Source of the DNA: Branchipolynoe longqiensis | Lineage: Eukaryota; Annelida; Polychaeta; Phyllodocida; Polynoidae | Assembly (NCBI GenBank): GCA_030323885.1 | Contig: CM059199.1 | Coordinates: 42,903,347 to 42,967,346 of the forward strand | DNA: 64,000 nucleotides | Direction: 5' to 3' | Shown here: piece after piece, positions 32,453 to 44,156 of the stretch | Numbering within the stretch: position 1 is the stretch's first letter | Layout of the letters: every line of letters begins with the position of its first letter | Position numbers and translations under genes: made by a program | The notes under the pieces: generated by a model | What the model was told of the DNA's origin: nothing | What the model saw: only the letters and a program-made list of their open reading frames with translations | Databases searched by the model: none

Positions 32453-32874
32453 TCCTAGATAAAAGATTCACCCCATACTTACAGTACAGGGGTGACCCTA
32501 GCATCGTCTAAATACAAGCAAAAATAGTGTTAGTATGGAACAGGAACTAGAAACTGTGGTTCCTGGATCAAATGGCTACAAATATTGGCACAGAGTTGGT
32601 GAAATGGAAGAGAATGCAAAAATACAAGATGGCGGCGATAAAACGCAGTCGGTTTTATTTGTTAAATTCCTTAAACTACATGTTTTATTATATATTTCAA
32701 ATAAAAAATAGCGGTTAAATGTGAAGATTTATGTGAAGAATATATTTTGCTTCTTAAATTAATCATTCACCAGCTCAATTAATGTCCCCGCTATGTCAAA
32801 ATTCTTCTCCCGTTTTTGTAATAGGTTGGTTTCACCCCTGTACTGGATGTATGGGGTGAATCCTTTATCTAGCC
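32453..32874. mobile_element. MITE family V
   Basis: Ends TAGATAAAAGATTCACCCCA and complement TAGATAAAGGATTCACCCCA, each continuing as tac..cagtacaggggtga. A TA target would fit a Tc1/mariner-type origin. A diverged end is at 23785-23850. Confidence 0.75.
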
Positions 32875-33079
32875 AGGGCCGTACTTGTAGGCAGACCCGT
32901 ACACCTGTTCGTGATCTGATTACATGCACTCCCACCCCCATATAGCATAGCCCGGTCTTTCTGCCATCTATTACTTTCACAGCCTGTAGCATGTGCAGTT
33001 CTTTATGCATGCATATAACTTGGAATTGTAAAAAGGAATGTTTGTTTTATTTAAGGACATCTCTAGAGCACATTGAATT

Positions 33080-33275
33080 TTATCATCGGCTATTGGACGC
33101 CAACCATATGGTCATTCTTACATATTTCTTTGGAGGTAACCCGCTGCCACCACATAGGCTACTCTTTCCAATAAGCAGCAAGGGGTCTTTTATATGCACT
33201 TTCCCACAGACAGCACAGCAGATACCACAGCATTTGATGAACCAGTGGTGGACCACTGGTTATAACTTGGAATGT
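33080..33275 (-). mobile_element. SINE family D copy 2, headless
   Basis: Single body unit (ggctattggacgccaa...gcaaggggtcttttatatgc...gtggaccactgg) matching 116-330. Confidence 0.72.
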
Positions 33276-33298
33276 ATATATATATGTCGAGGGAATTA

Positions 33299-33580
33299 GG
33301 CTGGTAGCGCAGTCTCATCAGCTTCTCTTGTATGTACAATAAGAGAGCTGAGTAGCTTCCAGTTTCGGAGGTCGTCGGTTTGAACCCCGACCGAGTCTAC
33401 CCATTCACTTCCCAAGAAGTTGATATGTGTTGCTACGCAATGTGACACTCGGCGGTAATAGGATAGGTCTACTCAGAACCATGTTGATCTGACTGGGTGA
33501 GATAGAGGACAGTGATGCCGGTGATCTGGCCTCCCCGTGGGACACCGGTATAAAGTTGCGGTGAGTGCACACTGTACCAT
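33299..33580 (+). mobile_element. Diverged SINE-A-like copy with a different head
   Basis: tRNA-like start ggctggtagcgcagtctcat, B-box ggtcgtcggtttgaacccc, then a body with taggataggt...gatctgactgggtgagata...cagtgatgccggtgatctgg. The anticodon-side insert is long. Clearly older than the other copies. Confidence 0.6.
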
Positions 33581-34254
33581 TTCCCACTTGCTGTCCAGAC
33601 TCCACCTCGTCCACATCTCTTCTATTGCCTCTCCGTTGCCGGTTTCCTCCTTGATAGTGTCTAAAAAGAGTTCCTGCAGGGCGAGCCGGCCAACATTTCA
33701 CCTTCTACCTCTTTCTCTGTCCATGTCTCCGGCTCACAGACTGCTCACCACAGGGCAAGGAGGCATTGCCCTTTGACTCACCTCTCCTCACTCAACCATT
33801 TCCTCTATACTATCCTGTTTCGCGTTCCACCTACTTGTGGCAGATCCCACCTTAACCCCCTCCCTTCCTCCTAACCCAATGGCAATTGGACAGAAGTGCA
33901 CTGCTCAAATTAGATTGGAGAGAACCGGCGCCGCTCCACCAACTTTCCGTTATTGTTGTAAAGAATCCCGCACTTCTACAACTGCCCCCTCTGAAGTTTC
34001 CTCTTCATCCAAAGAACGGACTGATTTATCGGGTCCATTTTCTAATGCTGCAGTCTGTAAATGAAAAGGTTATGAACCATCCCTATGCAAGCACTGTACC
34101 AAGGCGGTACTGCCCGGATCCTTGATTCTTTTATTTAAAGAGGAAATTGAAAGCTTTATTTGTTATTATTATTTTGTTGACGTGGTGACCGAATAGGTAA
34201 GAACGTTGGCTAACTTCCCGTGTAGGAAGCCATTGGGTCGATTTTGTTTGTTTG
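33581..34254. other. No gene supported; pyrimidine-rich
   Basis: C/T-rich stretch with short frames in several phases, for example 33840-34064 (MAIGQKCTAQIRLERTG). No family recognised, no clear splice signals. Confidence 0.4.
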
Positions 34255-34680
34255 GTGTGGTTTTCATTCCTGGCACCATCCAACGGTCATATCAGGATGG
34301 GAACCAATTCACGCGCAATCATGACAACTTCATAGTGCTGTCCTACTGGAATACCAAGCCACCGGCACCATGACCTGTTATTTCACACTCAGTTATATTT
34401 TATGACACTAAGCTAACCAGTCCTTTCCCAGTTCTTTCCCTATCCTATTAATGCCGATCTATGCCGATCAGCATTACTAGGATAGTGCGAGGACTGGTTT
34501 GTTCAGTATCAGAATAATATGACTGAGATGGATATCGGGCCATGGTGTCAGCGGCCTGGTTTCTCTATGGGGCGGGGGGGGGGGGGGCGGGTGTATAGAC
34601 CTGCCATGAATGGGTACGGTCACAAGTCGGTATCTGTCCTGGTATGATTATTGATGTTGCTATGACGCAAATCCAAAATG
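34255..34680. mobile_element. Inverted pair of SINE-A bodies
   Basis: 34255-34470 is minus-oriented, ending tattaatgccgatc. 34471-34680 is plus-oriented, starting gatcagcattactagg. Both lack heads and meet at the same body position, forming a giant hairpin. A G run of 15 lies near 34574-34590. Confidence 0.82.
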
Positions 34681-34850
34681 ACAAAAGTAATAAAGCCGCA
34701 ACAAACTCGATTAGTGGCTGGGTGCACACCAACTATGGAAAGTCCCGAACTGCCCTATTGAATGAGGCGCAGACTACTATGATCCATCTACATTCCCGAA
34801 GCGCTAAGAGAACCAACGTCATTGTGAATCAGCAAAGTGTGTATTCAATT

Positions 34851-35651
34851 ACTAAAGGCCCTGTCACACTACAATGTTTCTCCCCAACGCGCATCGATGT
34901 GTTGCCTTTTTGGTCGAAACGTCGGGACACGTAGGGACACGTTAGCGGCGCGTTAACGTCGCATTAACGGCGAGTCGGTACACGTCGGTACACATTGAGT
35001 GCCAGCAACGTTTGGAGGCACACGTTGGCGCGCGTCGGTCTGCGTTGAGGTTTTGTGCATGCACAAAAGTTTCAACGCGCGCCAGCGCACGCCAATGTGT
35101 TGGATCGCGCGTTACGGGTGCATTTGCAGGATGTCGACACACGTTACCAGCGCGTTCCCGGCCCGCTCGAACCACGTTGATCAACGTCCATCAAGGCTGG
35201 GGATTTTTAGCCAAACTGCATTGGATATATTGCTGGCGTGTCTTGACGTGTTGCTGGTGCGTCTTGATGTGTTTCTGGTGCGTCTTGACGTGTTGCTGGC
35301 ACGTCTGCCATGTGCCTAACGTTACCCGGCGTTCTGCAAACCTTTAATGACGCGCAACCCCCACGGCGTCGGCATGCCGGCGGCGCGCCGACAATGCGCC
35401 GATAACACGCTGATGGCATGCTGGGAACCCGCTGGTGGGACGTTGACACTTTGTTCCGCCGCACGTCGAATCCTGCCAATACCCGTTGAAGGCGTGCTAA
35501 TAACATGCTATTATCACGCTACCAACATGCTGCTGCCTGTCCAACTACCCCCCGAAATGCCGAAAAGTTTGACGTTTCTCGACGCGTTGATAATATTTTG
35601 CGCGTTGGCGGCACGCCGGAACAAACGTTGTAGTGTGACAGGGCCTTTACT
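34851..35651. mobile_element. GTCACAC-end MITE, mosaic of H1 ends and H2 interior
   Basis: Element 34854-35648 between ACT (34851-34853) and ACT (35649-35651). Ends AAAGGCCCTGTCACACTACA on both sides. The interior matches family H2 (cgtcgggacacg, ggtacacgtcggtacac, aagtttgacgtttctcgacg, gcgcgttggcggcacgccgg). A ttttgtgcatgcacaaaa hairpin at about 35052-35069. Confidence 0.82.
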
Positions 35652-36427
35652 TGCCAGCCTTTGCCAGTCCCCCCCCCCCCCAGGTACCCCTCCCCAGTCC
35701 ACCACCGTGAGCTACCCTGTTGATATGACGCTGCATATAAACTGGAGACTGCAAATCACACCATAAAGGGCTAGGCTTCCATAGACAATGTGTTATCAGC
35801 AGCTGTTCGTATGGAATAAAGACAGTTAGCGTCGGCTGGTTTCCTGACCTTCGACGCATGCGCAGACCTGGGCTGATTAGGCCAAAAATATACACAATGG
35901 GCAGTTGTTGTTTTTTTTCTTCTTTTTTTTCTGGCATATGACGTAGATCTAATACGTATTCAGACGCGGCGCCCGAATGAGGTGAGGGTCCGCCTACAAT
36001 TCTGGTAGGTCATGAGATTTGAACTCCTGCATTCGAAACCTGGCGAGTCATACCAAGGACTTACAAATTGATACAAAAGTTGAATTGCTGCTAGCCTGAC
36101 GCGTTTTTAACAGTTTACAAAATATATATATATAACAAAAATAAAGGGTGGGTGATTTTTGAGGCACGGGCGGGGACGATCATTGTTTACAAACAAATAT
36201 TTGGCTTTATTATGGCTGTGAGTTTAAAACCAAATTATATTTTTGGAACAGCCCTCCATGACCTTGTAACATCCCTCCATGACACGGTTCCATAGGGAAC
36301 GTCTCTCGGTTCTTTGAGCTCCTTTGCGGAGTATTTCCGCTAAATGGATTTACACCGCGATTGGTACCAAAAGGCTTTGATCTTAGCCAGAGGATTTGCG
36401 GGATAAGTTAGCAGTGCATAGATGTTG
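35652..36427. other. No gene seen
   Basis: Poly-C at 35669-35680 and poly-T near 35915-35930; otherwise unrecognised. Confidence 0.45.
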
Positions 36428-37360
36428 AAAGAGGACGCGGCGGCCGAATCGGTAGAGCGCAGACCTCCCAGGCGGGAGATCGGGAGTTTGCTTCCCGGTC
36501 GAATCAAACCGATGACTTCCAACATTGTCTTGTCACTTTCTAGCTTTGTGGTCGGCAGCAATAGGATAGGGCAAGGATTGGTTAGCTCAGTATCAGGTTA
36601 ATGTGACTGAATGGGATATTGGGTCATGGTGCTGGCGGCCTCATTTCCCAGTGGGGCAGCACTATAAAGTTACCATGAGTCACAAGTCGGTCATCATCAT
36701 GCTGTCAGTCACGATGCGACAAAGACTACGTTCATTACTTGACTGTCGCTCTCCATTTATCTCTCTGCTGTGAGAGTGATGTCCATGAGTCTGTCTTAAT
36801 GTCTCTCAGCTTCAGGTTTCTCTTGATGGTATCCTTGAACTGGAGATGAGGGTGCCCTCTCTTTCTGTAACCAGAAGACAGTTGAGAGTAGAAGATCTGC
36901 TTTGGTAGCCTGTCTGATGACATCCTCATGAGGTGTCCAGTCCACTGGAGATTCTTTTTGATCAGAAGATCTTCCATAGAGGGCAGCCCTGTCCGTTAGA
37001 GTGATTTTTCATGAAAGCTGCCTGCAAAAGTGTTGAAGTGCTGCTCGCTTTTGCAAGTTACCAGCGGCACTCTCTCGGGGAGCAAATGGAGGTCTCTCAC
37101 CTGCAGCGGCTGGTTGGGAGATGTTGGGAGTTCCATACATCAACCGTTCTTGATGCTGCCACAGTGACATGGTTTTCTGTTTAGGGTTTGCTCCCTTAGC
37201 CTTCGGTTCTGTCAAGAACCTGTACCACAAGGCAGTCATTTACAACTCTGCAGGGCAGGGGCGTCAAACTCCCTGAGGTATTGCAATACCTGCATACTCA
37301 AGTCGGCACCCATACTGATATTACCTTATATGCTACCAGGATGTAACATTCCGACAACAA
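36428..37360 (+). mobile_element. SINE-A copy interrupted by a LINE-derived element
   Basis: Type-1 head (ggacgcggcggccgaatcgg), body to 36690, resuming after 37298 with cggcacccatactgatat and the usual 3' end. Confidence 0.88.
36683..37306 (-). mobile_element. LINE-derived short element, copy with internal deletion
   Basis: Insert 36691-37298 between duplications CAAGTCGG (36683-36690, 37299-37306). On the minus strand: a 5' region starting gtatgcaggtattgcaatac, then a junction, then the C-terminal part of a LINE frame (KKNLQWTGHLMRMSSDRLPK) and a (CAT)n-type tail. Against 48484-49418 it lacks about 290 bp (equivalent of 48823-49112). Confidence 0.85.
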
Positions 37361-37530
37361 ACTATATATATTTTGATTGATGTATCTGTGCATGTCATCA
37401 TGTATTTACATATGAATGGGATGTTGTAGCTAGTCTGTAACTAGAACATGCTTGGGTACATTGCTCATTGTGCCATTGAAGTATCACGCATGGACAGCTC
37501 CGGGGGTGGGGGGGGAGTTTATGCTATGAC

Positions 37531-37818
37531 TGTTGGAGCTTTACATCCTGGCAACATCTAAGGTCATATCAGGATGGGTACCCACTTTATAGTGCTTCCC
37601 CACTGGGAAATCAGGCCACCGGCACTATCACCCGATATCCCACTCAGTTACATTATCATGACACCAAGCTAACCGGTCCTTGCCCTATCCTACTAATCCC
37701 GAGTGCCAGCAGCTACAAGTATCAATTTCATAAGTCATTGGTTGAACTCGATGGAGAACCGAACTCACGACCTTCCGCACGCGAGGGATGTGCTCTACCG
37801 ATTGGGCCACCTTGTTGC
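37531..37818 (-). mobile_element. SINE-A copy
   Basis: Type-1 head, partly decayed (cgattgggccaccttgttgc). The body lacks about 40 bp after gggtaccc. Confidence 0.86.
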
Positions 37819-37915
37819 GTGACTGTAGTTGGTGCTGCTGTACTACTGAAACTCTCATCACGTGATGTGTATATAAAAATACCTTGTTTCCTTGCATATT
37901 CGATATACAGTACAA

Positions 37916-38392
37916 AACGGTTAAAGCAAGCTCGGTTAAACCAAACCATCGGTTAATCCAAACTTATTTTGGCGGCCCGGCAAAATACTACCATTTATCA
38001 TTTAAAAAACGTTGGTTAACACAAAGTCGGTTAATTCAAAGTATCGGTTAATCCAAACAAAATTGTCCGGTACAACTAAACCAAACTTTCATATGGTTTT
38101 AAGGTCATCTGAGACTTTTTTAAATGATAAATGGTAGTGTTTTGCCAGGTCGCCGTAAAAAGTTTGGATTAACCGACCATTTGATTTAACCGAGGTTGGT
38201 ATAATGGGGTTAACTGTATACACATAAAAAACAATAATCATAGTGTCCAAATACATTGTACATTCATAATGCACCCCCGTTTTTGCCAAAGCCAAGTCAA
38301 AGTCAAAGCTTGGTTAACTTAAACCGATGATCGGTTAATGCAAACAAATTTCTAGGGTCACTTCAAGTTTGGTTTAATGGGGTTATACTGTA
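37916..38392. mobile_element. Pogo-like MITE copy 1, TA duplication
   Basis: Element 37918-38390. Right end complement CAGTATAACCCCATTAAACC; left end CAGTACAAAACGGTTAAAGC, diverged. The interior repeats cggttaatccaaac. The CAGT(A)..CCCGTT ends flanked by TA are typical of pogo/Tigger-type MITEs. Confidence 0.8.
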
Positions 38393-38857
38393 TTTAGTGA
38401 AAAAATAAACTAGCCACCTCCCACATACATATACCGTGTTGCCATTTATTCTCGATATATTTGAACAAAATACACACATGGGTAAAAGTTGTTGCGACAG
38501 CAGGTACTAACTGATATATATACGGGCCAATCGGTGGTCAAGTGAAGATGTCGGGGTCGCAATTCTTAAAAGTGTAGTGCATTTCTTTGTTTTATATTAA
38601 ATCATCCTAGAAAAAAAGCAGGTTGTTGTATTTTCTCGACCTTTACATTCAGGATAAATTTAAAGACTTTCTAACACCTCTGTCAATGCTAAATTATAAT
38701 TAATTATACCGATCGACGCCGACATCCATGCTTGACGCCGACAACTTCCACCAATTGGCCTCTTTTCGTGATCCTGAGCCATATATATATATATACATTA
38801 TGGTCAATTGGTCTTACGTCTCTTAAGATAAATGGCGGATTTCAGTTCAAATGTCCC
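38393..38857. other. No gene seen
   Basis: AT-rich, a short (at)n at about 38782-38796. Confidence 0.45.
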
Positions 38858-38985
38858 CGGCAGCCTCATTTCCCAGTAGGATAGCACAATAAAATTGCCA
38901 TGAGGATGCACTGCTACAAGTAGGTACCCGTCCTGATATGACATTATATGTTGCCAGGACGTAAAACTCCAACAACCACCAACCC
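38858..38985 (+). mobile_element. SINE-A 3' part
   Basis: From ggcagcctcatttcccagta to the gttgccaggacgtaaaactc tail. Confidence 0.82.
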
Positions 38986-39113
38986 AATCAAATGCCCCTA
39001 TTAGTATAACGCATTGGTCGTGGTGATGTTGCAAACAACGGGAAAATCGTGCCCGAAGTACAGGAACCCATAGCGAGCCCATTGCAGGACGGGCGGGCCA
39101 AATCATTAATTGA

Positions 39114-39883
39114 AGGCCCTGTCACACTATGACATAACGACATCAGCATAGGGAGAACGTGAAAAACGTCAAACTTCTCGGCGTAGTATGCAAATTTGGG
39201 CACAAGTTGAACGTGGATGCAGCGTAGTTGATGAGAGCGTAACGTCGGTAAAGCATAGTGATAGCATCATTCAACAAGAGAGGACAACGTCATTACGGTC
39301 ACGGAACGTTATGTATGTTATTCCATCGCCACAAAAATGTTACGTGACCTTATATATGTCATGACACGGTGGCAAAACACTGAACGTACATTGGAAGTAC
39401 GTTTGGCGTACATTCTCCTGACGTTCTCCTGATGTTCTCCTGACGTTCCCATTATGCCGGGTGGACGTTTCCACCGGCATTAATGTGGGTCGACGTAGTA
39501 GAACGTAGTGGAACGTAGTGGAACGTAGTGGAACGTAGTGGAACGTAGTGGAACGTAGTGGAACGTAGTGGAACATAGTGGAACGTAGTGGAACGTAGTG
39601 AGCACGATTTGACTAACATCCATTTAACGTCATTGAGGTTCACCGAATGTGTAAAGAACGTACAGCGAACGTAAACCCTTACGTTCGAGTCACGTCAAAG
39701 GTTTTGAACAGGTTCGAAACCTTGACGCGTGCTGATGTAACACGCGTAATGTGATGTAGCTCGACGTCAGTCTAATGTCATTCTGATGTCATCATAACGT
39801 AACCCAACATATGTCAACGTAATGACGAAAAGTGACCACATCAGGCTTACATTGGCTCGTTACGTCATAGTGTGACAGGGGTA
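39114..39883. mobile_element. GTCACAC-end MITE, family H1 copy 3, with 10-bp tandem array
   Basis: Ends AGGCCCTGTCACACTATGAC and complement TACCCCTGTCACACTATGAC. Contains about ten units of gtggaacgta at 39500-39598, absent or short in the other copies. The open frame STTFHYVPLRSTTFHY is a translation of this array. No intact target duplication. Confidence 0.86.
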
Positions 39884-39898
39884 TACGATATCTAGCCT

Positions 39899-40258
39899 GC
39901 CCAATGGAGTCGAACAACCGCATCAGCGTCCGTCTCCTCTTTTGGGAGATCGGGAGATCCGAACCCATGGGTTCGTGGGTTCGAACCCTGGTCGAGTCAA
40001 ACCAATGTCTCAACAATTGATACTTTTCGCTTCCTAGCCAGGCTCTTGGCTTTATTTGGATAGGGCAAGCACTGGTTGGCTCAGTGTCAGGATAATGTGG
40101 CTGTGTGGGATATCGGGTCATGGTGCTGCCAGCCTGGTCTCCCAGTGGGACAGCACTATAAATTCACCATGAATGCAAACTGTCACAAGTCGGTACCTGG
40201 TTTGATATGACCATATATGTTGCCAGGACGTAAAACTCCAACAACCAACCAACCAACG
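39899..40258 (+). mobile_element. SINE-A copy with type-2 head
   Basis: The head carries the longer, hairpin-bearing variable region (acccatgggttcgtgggttcg) and B box gggttcgaaccctgg, then the normal body and a CCAACC-rich tail. Confidence 0.87.
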
Positions 40259-40633
40259 AACCTGTACTGTTGGGTAGTGAATTCTAGTCTGCACTATTCG
40301 CGGCCTACAACAAAAAGCATCGTGTGTACAACCAACATTCCCGGGAGATATTTGCAACCCTCAGCACGTCTATGCTATTAGACTGTAGGGCGGGTGCTCA
40401 GCCAAGGAAGAGTTACAATGATCGAGACAATCCCCTCCCCACCAACCACCCCCACTACTCCGACCCCCCCCCCCCCTCATCCCATTTCCCCTCTCTTCCT
40501 AATTTCACTCATTATACGCGCGGTATTAACATGCCTAAGTTTTCCTAATGGCATATCATTTATGATTGGACCGCATCTCATTCTATCAGACAGGGTCGCT
40601 ATCGATAAGAGTGTTTTTTTCATGTTGGTACAT
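40259..40633. other. No gene seen; C-rich patch
   Basis: 40430-40500 is CCCC/CT-rich. No supported gene. Confidence 0.45.
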
Positions 40634-41150
40634 TAGATTACAAATGATGGGAGATGTGAGGAAGAAATTAAAAGAAGGATAAGAATAGCCCGAACAACAT
40701 TCTCCAAAATGTATAGAGTGTTAACATCAAGTAAGATATTAATACAAACAAGGAAGCGTATTCTTCAGTGTTATGCGTGGTCTACTCTAATGTATGGGGC
40801 TGAGACATAGACAATCTCTAAGAAAATGTACAAATGTTTAGCAGCATTTGAGATGTGAACTTATCGAAGGATGATGAAATTATCATGGACAAAGAAGATC
40901 ACCAACAAAGAAGTTCTCAGAAACATTTAAAATAAGAAAAGCGTGTTTGCCACTATACAGACAAAGACACTTTTTTTATTTTGGCCACATCATTCGTCAG
41001 AGTTCAATATACCGTACATTGTTCGAAGGGCAGGTGAATGGCAACAGAGGGAGAGGGAGTTATTCACAGTCTATCAGAACAGCACACCATCGGGACAAGT
41101 GGAGAACCATTGCATCCAACCCTCGACTAGAGGACGGAACTATTGATTGA
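40634..41150 (+). pseudogene. Degenerate LINE, post-RT region
   Basis: Translation reads ITNDGRCEEEIKRRIRIA... MYGAET-stop-TISKKM ... FEM-stop-TYRRMMK... TNKEVLRN, the region downstream of the LINE RT domain also seen at 48829-49372. In-frame stops and frame slips show it is dead. Clade uncertain (RTE- or Nimb-like). Confidence 0.7.
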
Positions 41151-41287
41151 CATTAGTTGTTTAAGCAGGGGAAATTTCAATCTCGGACGATTGGTCTTCC
41201 TCATTCCACTGTTCCTGGCCCTATCCTATAGGCGTTGGTTGCCTATGGGTCTTGGGTTCGAATCCCGGCCCCGTCAAACCCATTAAT

Positions 41288-41572
41288 TAGATGGTTGTTG
41301 GAGTTTTACCTCCTGGCAACATCTAAGGTCATATCCGGATGGTTGAGTGGAATATTTACTCATGAACCTGACGGCACCCGTCTCCAACTGGGGCAACACT
41401 ATAAAGTCGCCAACACTGCACACTGTCGCGCATCAGCACCTATTCGGATATTCTAGTACCTGTTGCTAGGACGTAAACCCTACATACAAAAACACTCTTA
41501 CAAGTCGTTATCCCTCCTGCTAAGACCGTATATGTTGCCAGGAAGTAAAACTCCAACAAACAAGCAAACAAC
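41288..41572. mobile_element. Scrambled SINE-A pieces
   Basis: 41288-41345 is a minus-oriented tail, 41380-41475 a plus-oriented middle and end, and 41498-41572 another plus-oriented end. Probably nested or rearranged copies. Confidence 0.65.
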
Positions 41573-42246
41573 CCGTGGATATTATGGTTAAAGAAGCATC
41601 TCAGTCCATCACATCTATTCTCACAATATGGCAACAAGGACCAGTCAAATATTAAAATATTTGAAAATAAAACAAAAACAAAAATAAAGAAACAGTTAAG
41701 AAATTGTACACCAGTGTTCATCGCACAGGTATTAGTTATGGATGGGGTGGTTGAGTGGGTACGTCGCTCGCTTCCTCTCCAAGACGTCTTGGGATCAATA
41801 TCCAGCCTTATTTTAAGCACATATTTCCTAAATTTATATTTCTCGCTCTCATTCCTTTCAATGAGCAACCCAATAATATAGAGAACGGCGTCGGGGGTTG
41901 ACTGGCCTTGAGTGGCCTGAGTGAGTTTGGTATTGCTTACTGGTATTGAGGCAAGGTATTTCAGTGAGTCACCCCTTTATATTTTGCATGAACGCACTTT
42001 CCAATTAATGCAGTGCGTTGATTGGCTCTTCACACACAGATGTCATCATCACTTCCGGTTTCAGAAGCAATCATTTCACCTAGGCCGGAAGGGGAGTCCA
42101 GAACTTTCCACAGACGTTGTCAAGGCAGGTTTTTGAGAACAGAATTTTAGCTTCCACTACTGGGGAATCACTAGGCAAACTTATAGAACAGCAACAGACG
42201 GGAGGGTCGAGTTAAGAGTTAGATTGTGGGATTCGAACCCACAGGT
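41573..42246. other. No gene seen; one tRNA-like patch
   Basis: 41741-41805 (ggtggttgagtgggtacg...gatcaatatcc) resembles a decayed tRNA-derived head. Nothing else recognised. Confidence 0.4.
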
Positions 42247-42478
42247 AGACTTGGCTCTTCCTAGCTAGGCGCTCGGCATTATTAAGAGAGGACAAAGATT
42301 GGTTGGCTTAGTGTCAGGATAATGTGACTGAGTGGGATATCACGTTATGGTGCTGGTGACCTGGCCTCCCAGTGGGGCAGGACTATAAAGTCAACATGAG
42401 TGCGCACTGTCCTACATCGGTATTTGTCCTGATATGACCTTAGATGTTGCCAGGACGTAACACTCCAAAAAACAACTA
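42247..42478 (+). mobile_element. SINE-A body without head
   Basis: From cttcctagctaggcgctcgg to gttgccaggacgtaacactc. Confidence 0.85.
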
Positions 42479-42640
42479 ATCTAGAAAAGTACTGCAGGTT
42501 CAAGGCACAAATACTCCCTGAAAGCTGTAGATCCGGCCTTGCCGTTGGTGCTTGACGGCACGTGGGGCTAGGAACCGCCGGTTATGTTAACAAACTCATG
42601 TCGGGTGTACATTGCCTCCTGAGAACCCAATTGAGACTAC

Positions 42641-43410
42641 TTAAGCCCAAAGTCACACATACCCGGATCAGGGGCCGGACGAGCCCCGGACCACCATCCG
42701 GGGTGGTCCGGGGTGATCCATGGCTCGTCCGTGGGTTGTCCGTGCCGACCCCCCTGATCCGGCCTGATCCGTGGCTCGTCTAGCGCTGTCCGGGCTCAGC
42801 CCCGGATGTTTTAAAATGTTTAAAACATCCGGGGTGGTACGGGGGATTTTGCGATCCAGGCTCAATCCGGCCTGATCCAGGGTGGTCCGGGGTGATCCGG
42901 GTATTTTGGGGGTGGTCCGGGGTGGACCGGGCCTGTGCGGGGGTGGTGCAGGGTCATTTTGAGCCACAGCTTGACACAGTTTGACCCGGACCATCCCCGG
43001 ACTATCCAGGACTACCCCCGGCCTAGCCACGGACCACTCCCGGACTGCCCCCGTAAGACCCAGATTGTCCGGGGGTGGTCCGGGATAGTCCGGGGGTGGT
43101 CCGCGGGTGGTCCGGAGCAGTCCGGTGGTGGTCCGGCCTCCTTCAGGTTAGTCAGGGACCGGTCTGGCCCAGTCCGGGCTCATCCGCGGCCATTATGGGG
43201 ACAGTCCGGGGGTGGTACGGGGCGGTCTGGGGCAGTCCGGGGCGGTCCGGCCTTTGGTCCGGGGCTCGTCTGGGAAAGTGTGACTGCGAGGCAAAAATCG
43301 ACGAAGACAGTGATTTTATCCATGGCGGTCCGGGACAGTCCGGGCCGTTGGTCCGTGGGTGGTCCAGCTCAAAATCCGGGGCTCGTCCGGCTATGTGTGA
43401 CTGGGACTTA
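42641..43410. mobile_element. GTCACAC-end MITE, GC-rich, complete, TTA duplication
   Basis: Element 42644-43407 between TTA (42641-42643) and TTA (43408-43410). Ends AGCCCAAAGTCACACATACC and complement GTCCCAGTCACACATAGCCG. The left half repeats ggtccgggg, the right half also, and a central hairpin (gatgttttaaaatgtttaaaacatc) lies near 42806-42831. About 60% or more GC, unlike the AT-rich surroundings. Long frames on both strands are repeat translation. Confidence 0.86.
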
Positions 43411-43587
43411 ATGAATAGATCTCCATGTCTGCCCTCAGCTGTGGCAGGTGGATCAGGGTGAAGATAAGGTGATTGAGACTGGGTCGAACTCCTATGAAGA
43501 AGCGACATTACAGAGTCTAGTTTGACTAAAAATTCATTTGAAAACATTTAACCAAGCTTTACTACCTATGTTGTTGTTGTGTTTGTT

Positions 43588-43640
43588 GTCTATTGCTCTT
43601 TTACGTCCTGGCATCATCTAAGGTCATATTAGAATGGGGA
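43588..43640 (-). mobile_element. SINE-A 3' fragment
   Basis: gctcttttacgtcctggcat...aaggtcatattagaatgggg only. Confidence 0.7.
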
Positions 43641-43658
43641 TTACCTAGGTAATTCCAA

Positions 43659-44036
43659 TACAGTACAACCCCGTTAAACCAAGCTCGGTTATCCCAAACG
43701 ATCGGTTAATCCAAACTTTTTTCGGCATCCCGGCAAAATACTACCATTTATCATATAAAAAAGTTGGTTAATCCAAAGACGGTTAATCCAAAGTATCAGT
43801 TAATCCAAACAAAATTGTCGTCCCCAGTTTGATTTAACTGAGGTTGGTTTAATGGGGTTAAACTGTATACACATAAAAAACAATAAGCATAGTGTCCACA
43901 TATATTGTACATTCATAATGCACCCCCGTTTTTTCCACAGCCAAGTCCAAGTCAACGCTTGGTTAAACCAATGATCGGTTACTCCAAACAACTTTCTAGG
44001 GTCCATTCAAGTTTGGTTTAACGGGGTTATACTGTA
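43659..44036. mobile_element. Pogo-like MITE copy 2, TA duplication
   Basis: Element 43661-44034 between TA and TA. Ends CAGTACAACCCCGTTAAACC and complement CAGTATAACCCCGTTAAACC, nearly perfect. Younger mate of 37918-38390. Confidence 0.87.
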
Positions 44037-44156
44037 TTCCTTCCCTGTGAGCTGTCAGGAAATTCTTTCTTTATTTAAAGCGTGGACAACTATTCTTCCT
44101 CATTCCACTGCTCCTTGCCCAGTTCTCGGTCGTTGAGTCCTCATGGGTCCGACTGT

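Noticed and set aside
39494..39600. CRISPR-like array
   Set aside because: Ten-base units with no spacers in a eukaryotic MITE.
42641..43410. TTAA flanks, hence a piggyBac-type MITE
   Set aside because: The ends and the TTA/TAA flanks of related elements fit Harbinger; the fourth base can be read as the element's own first A.
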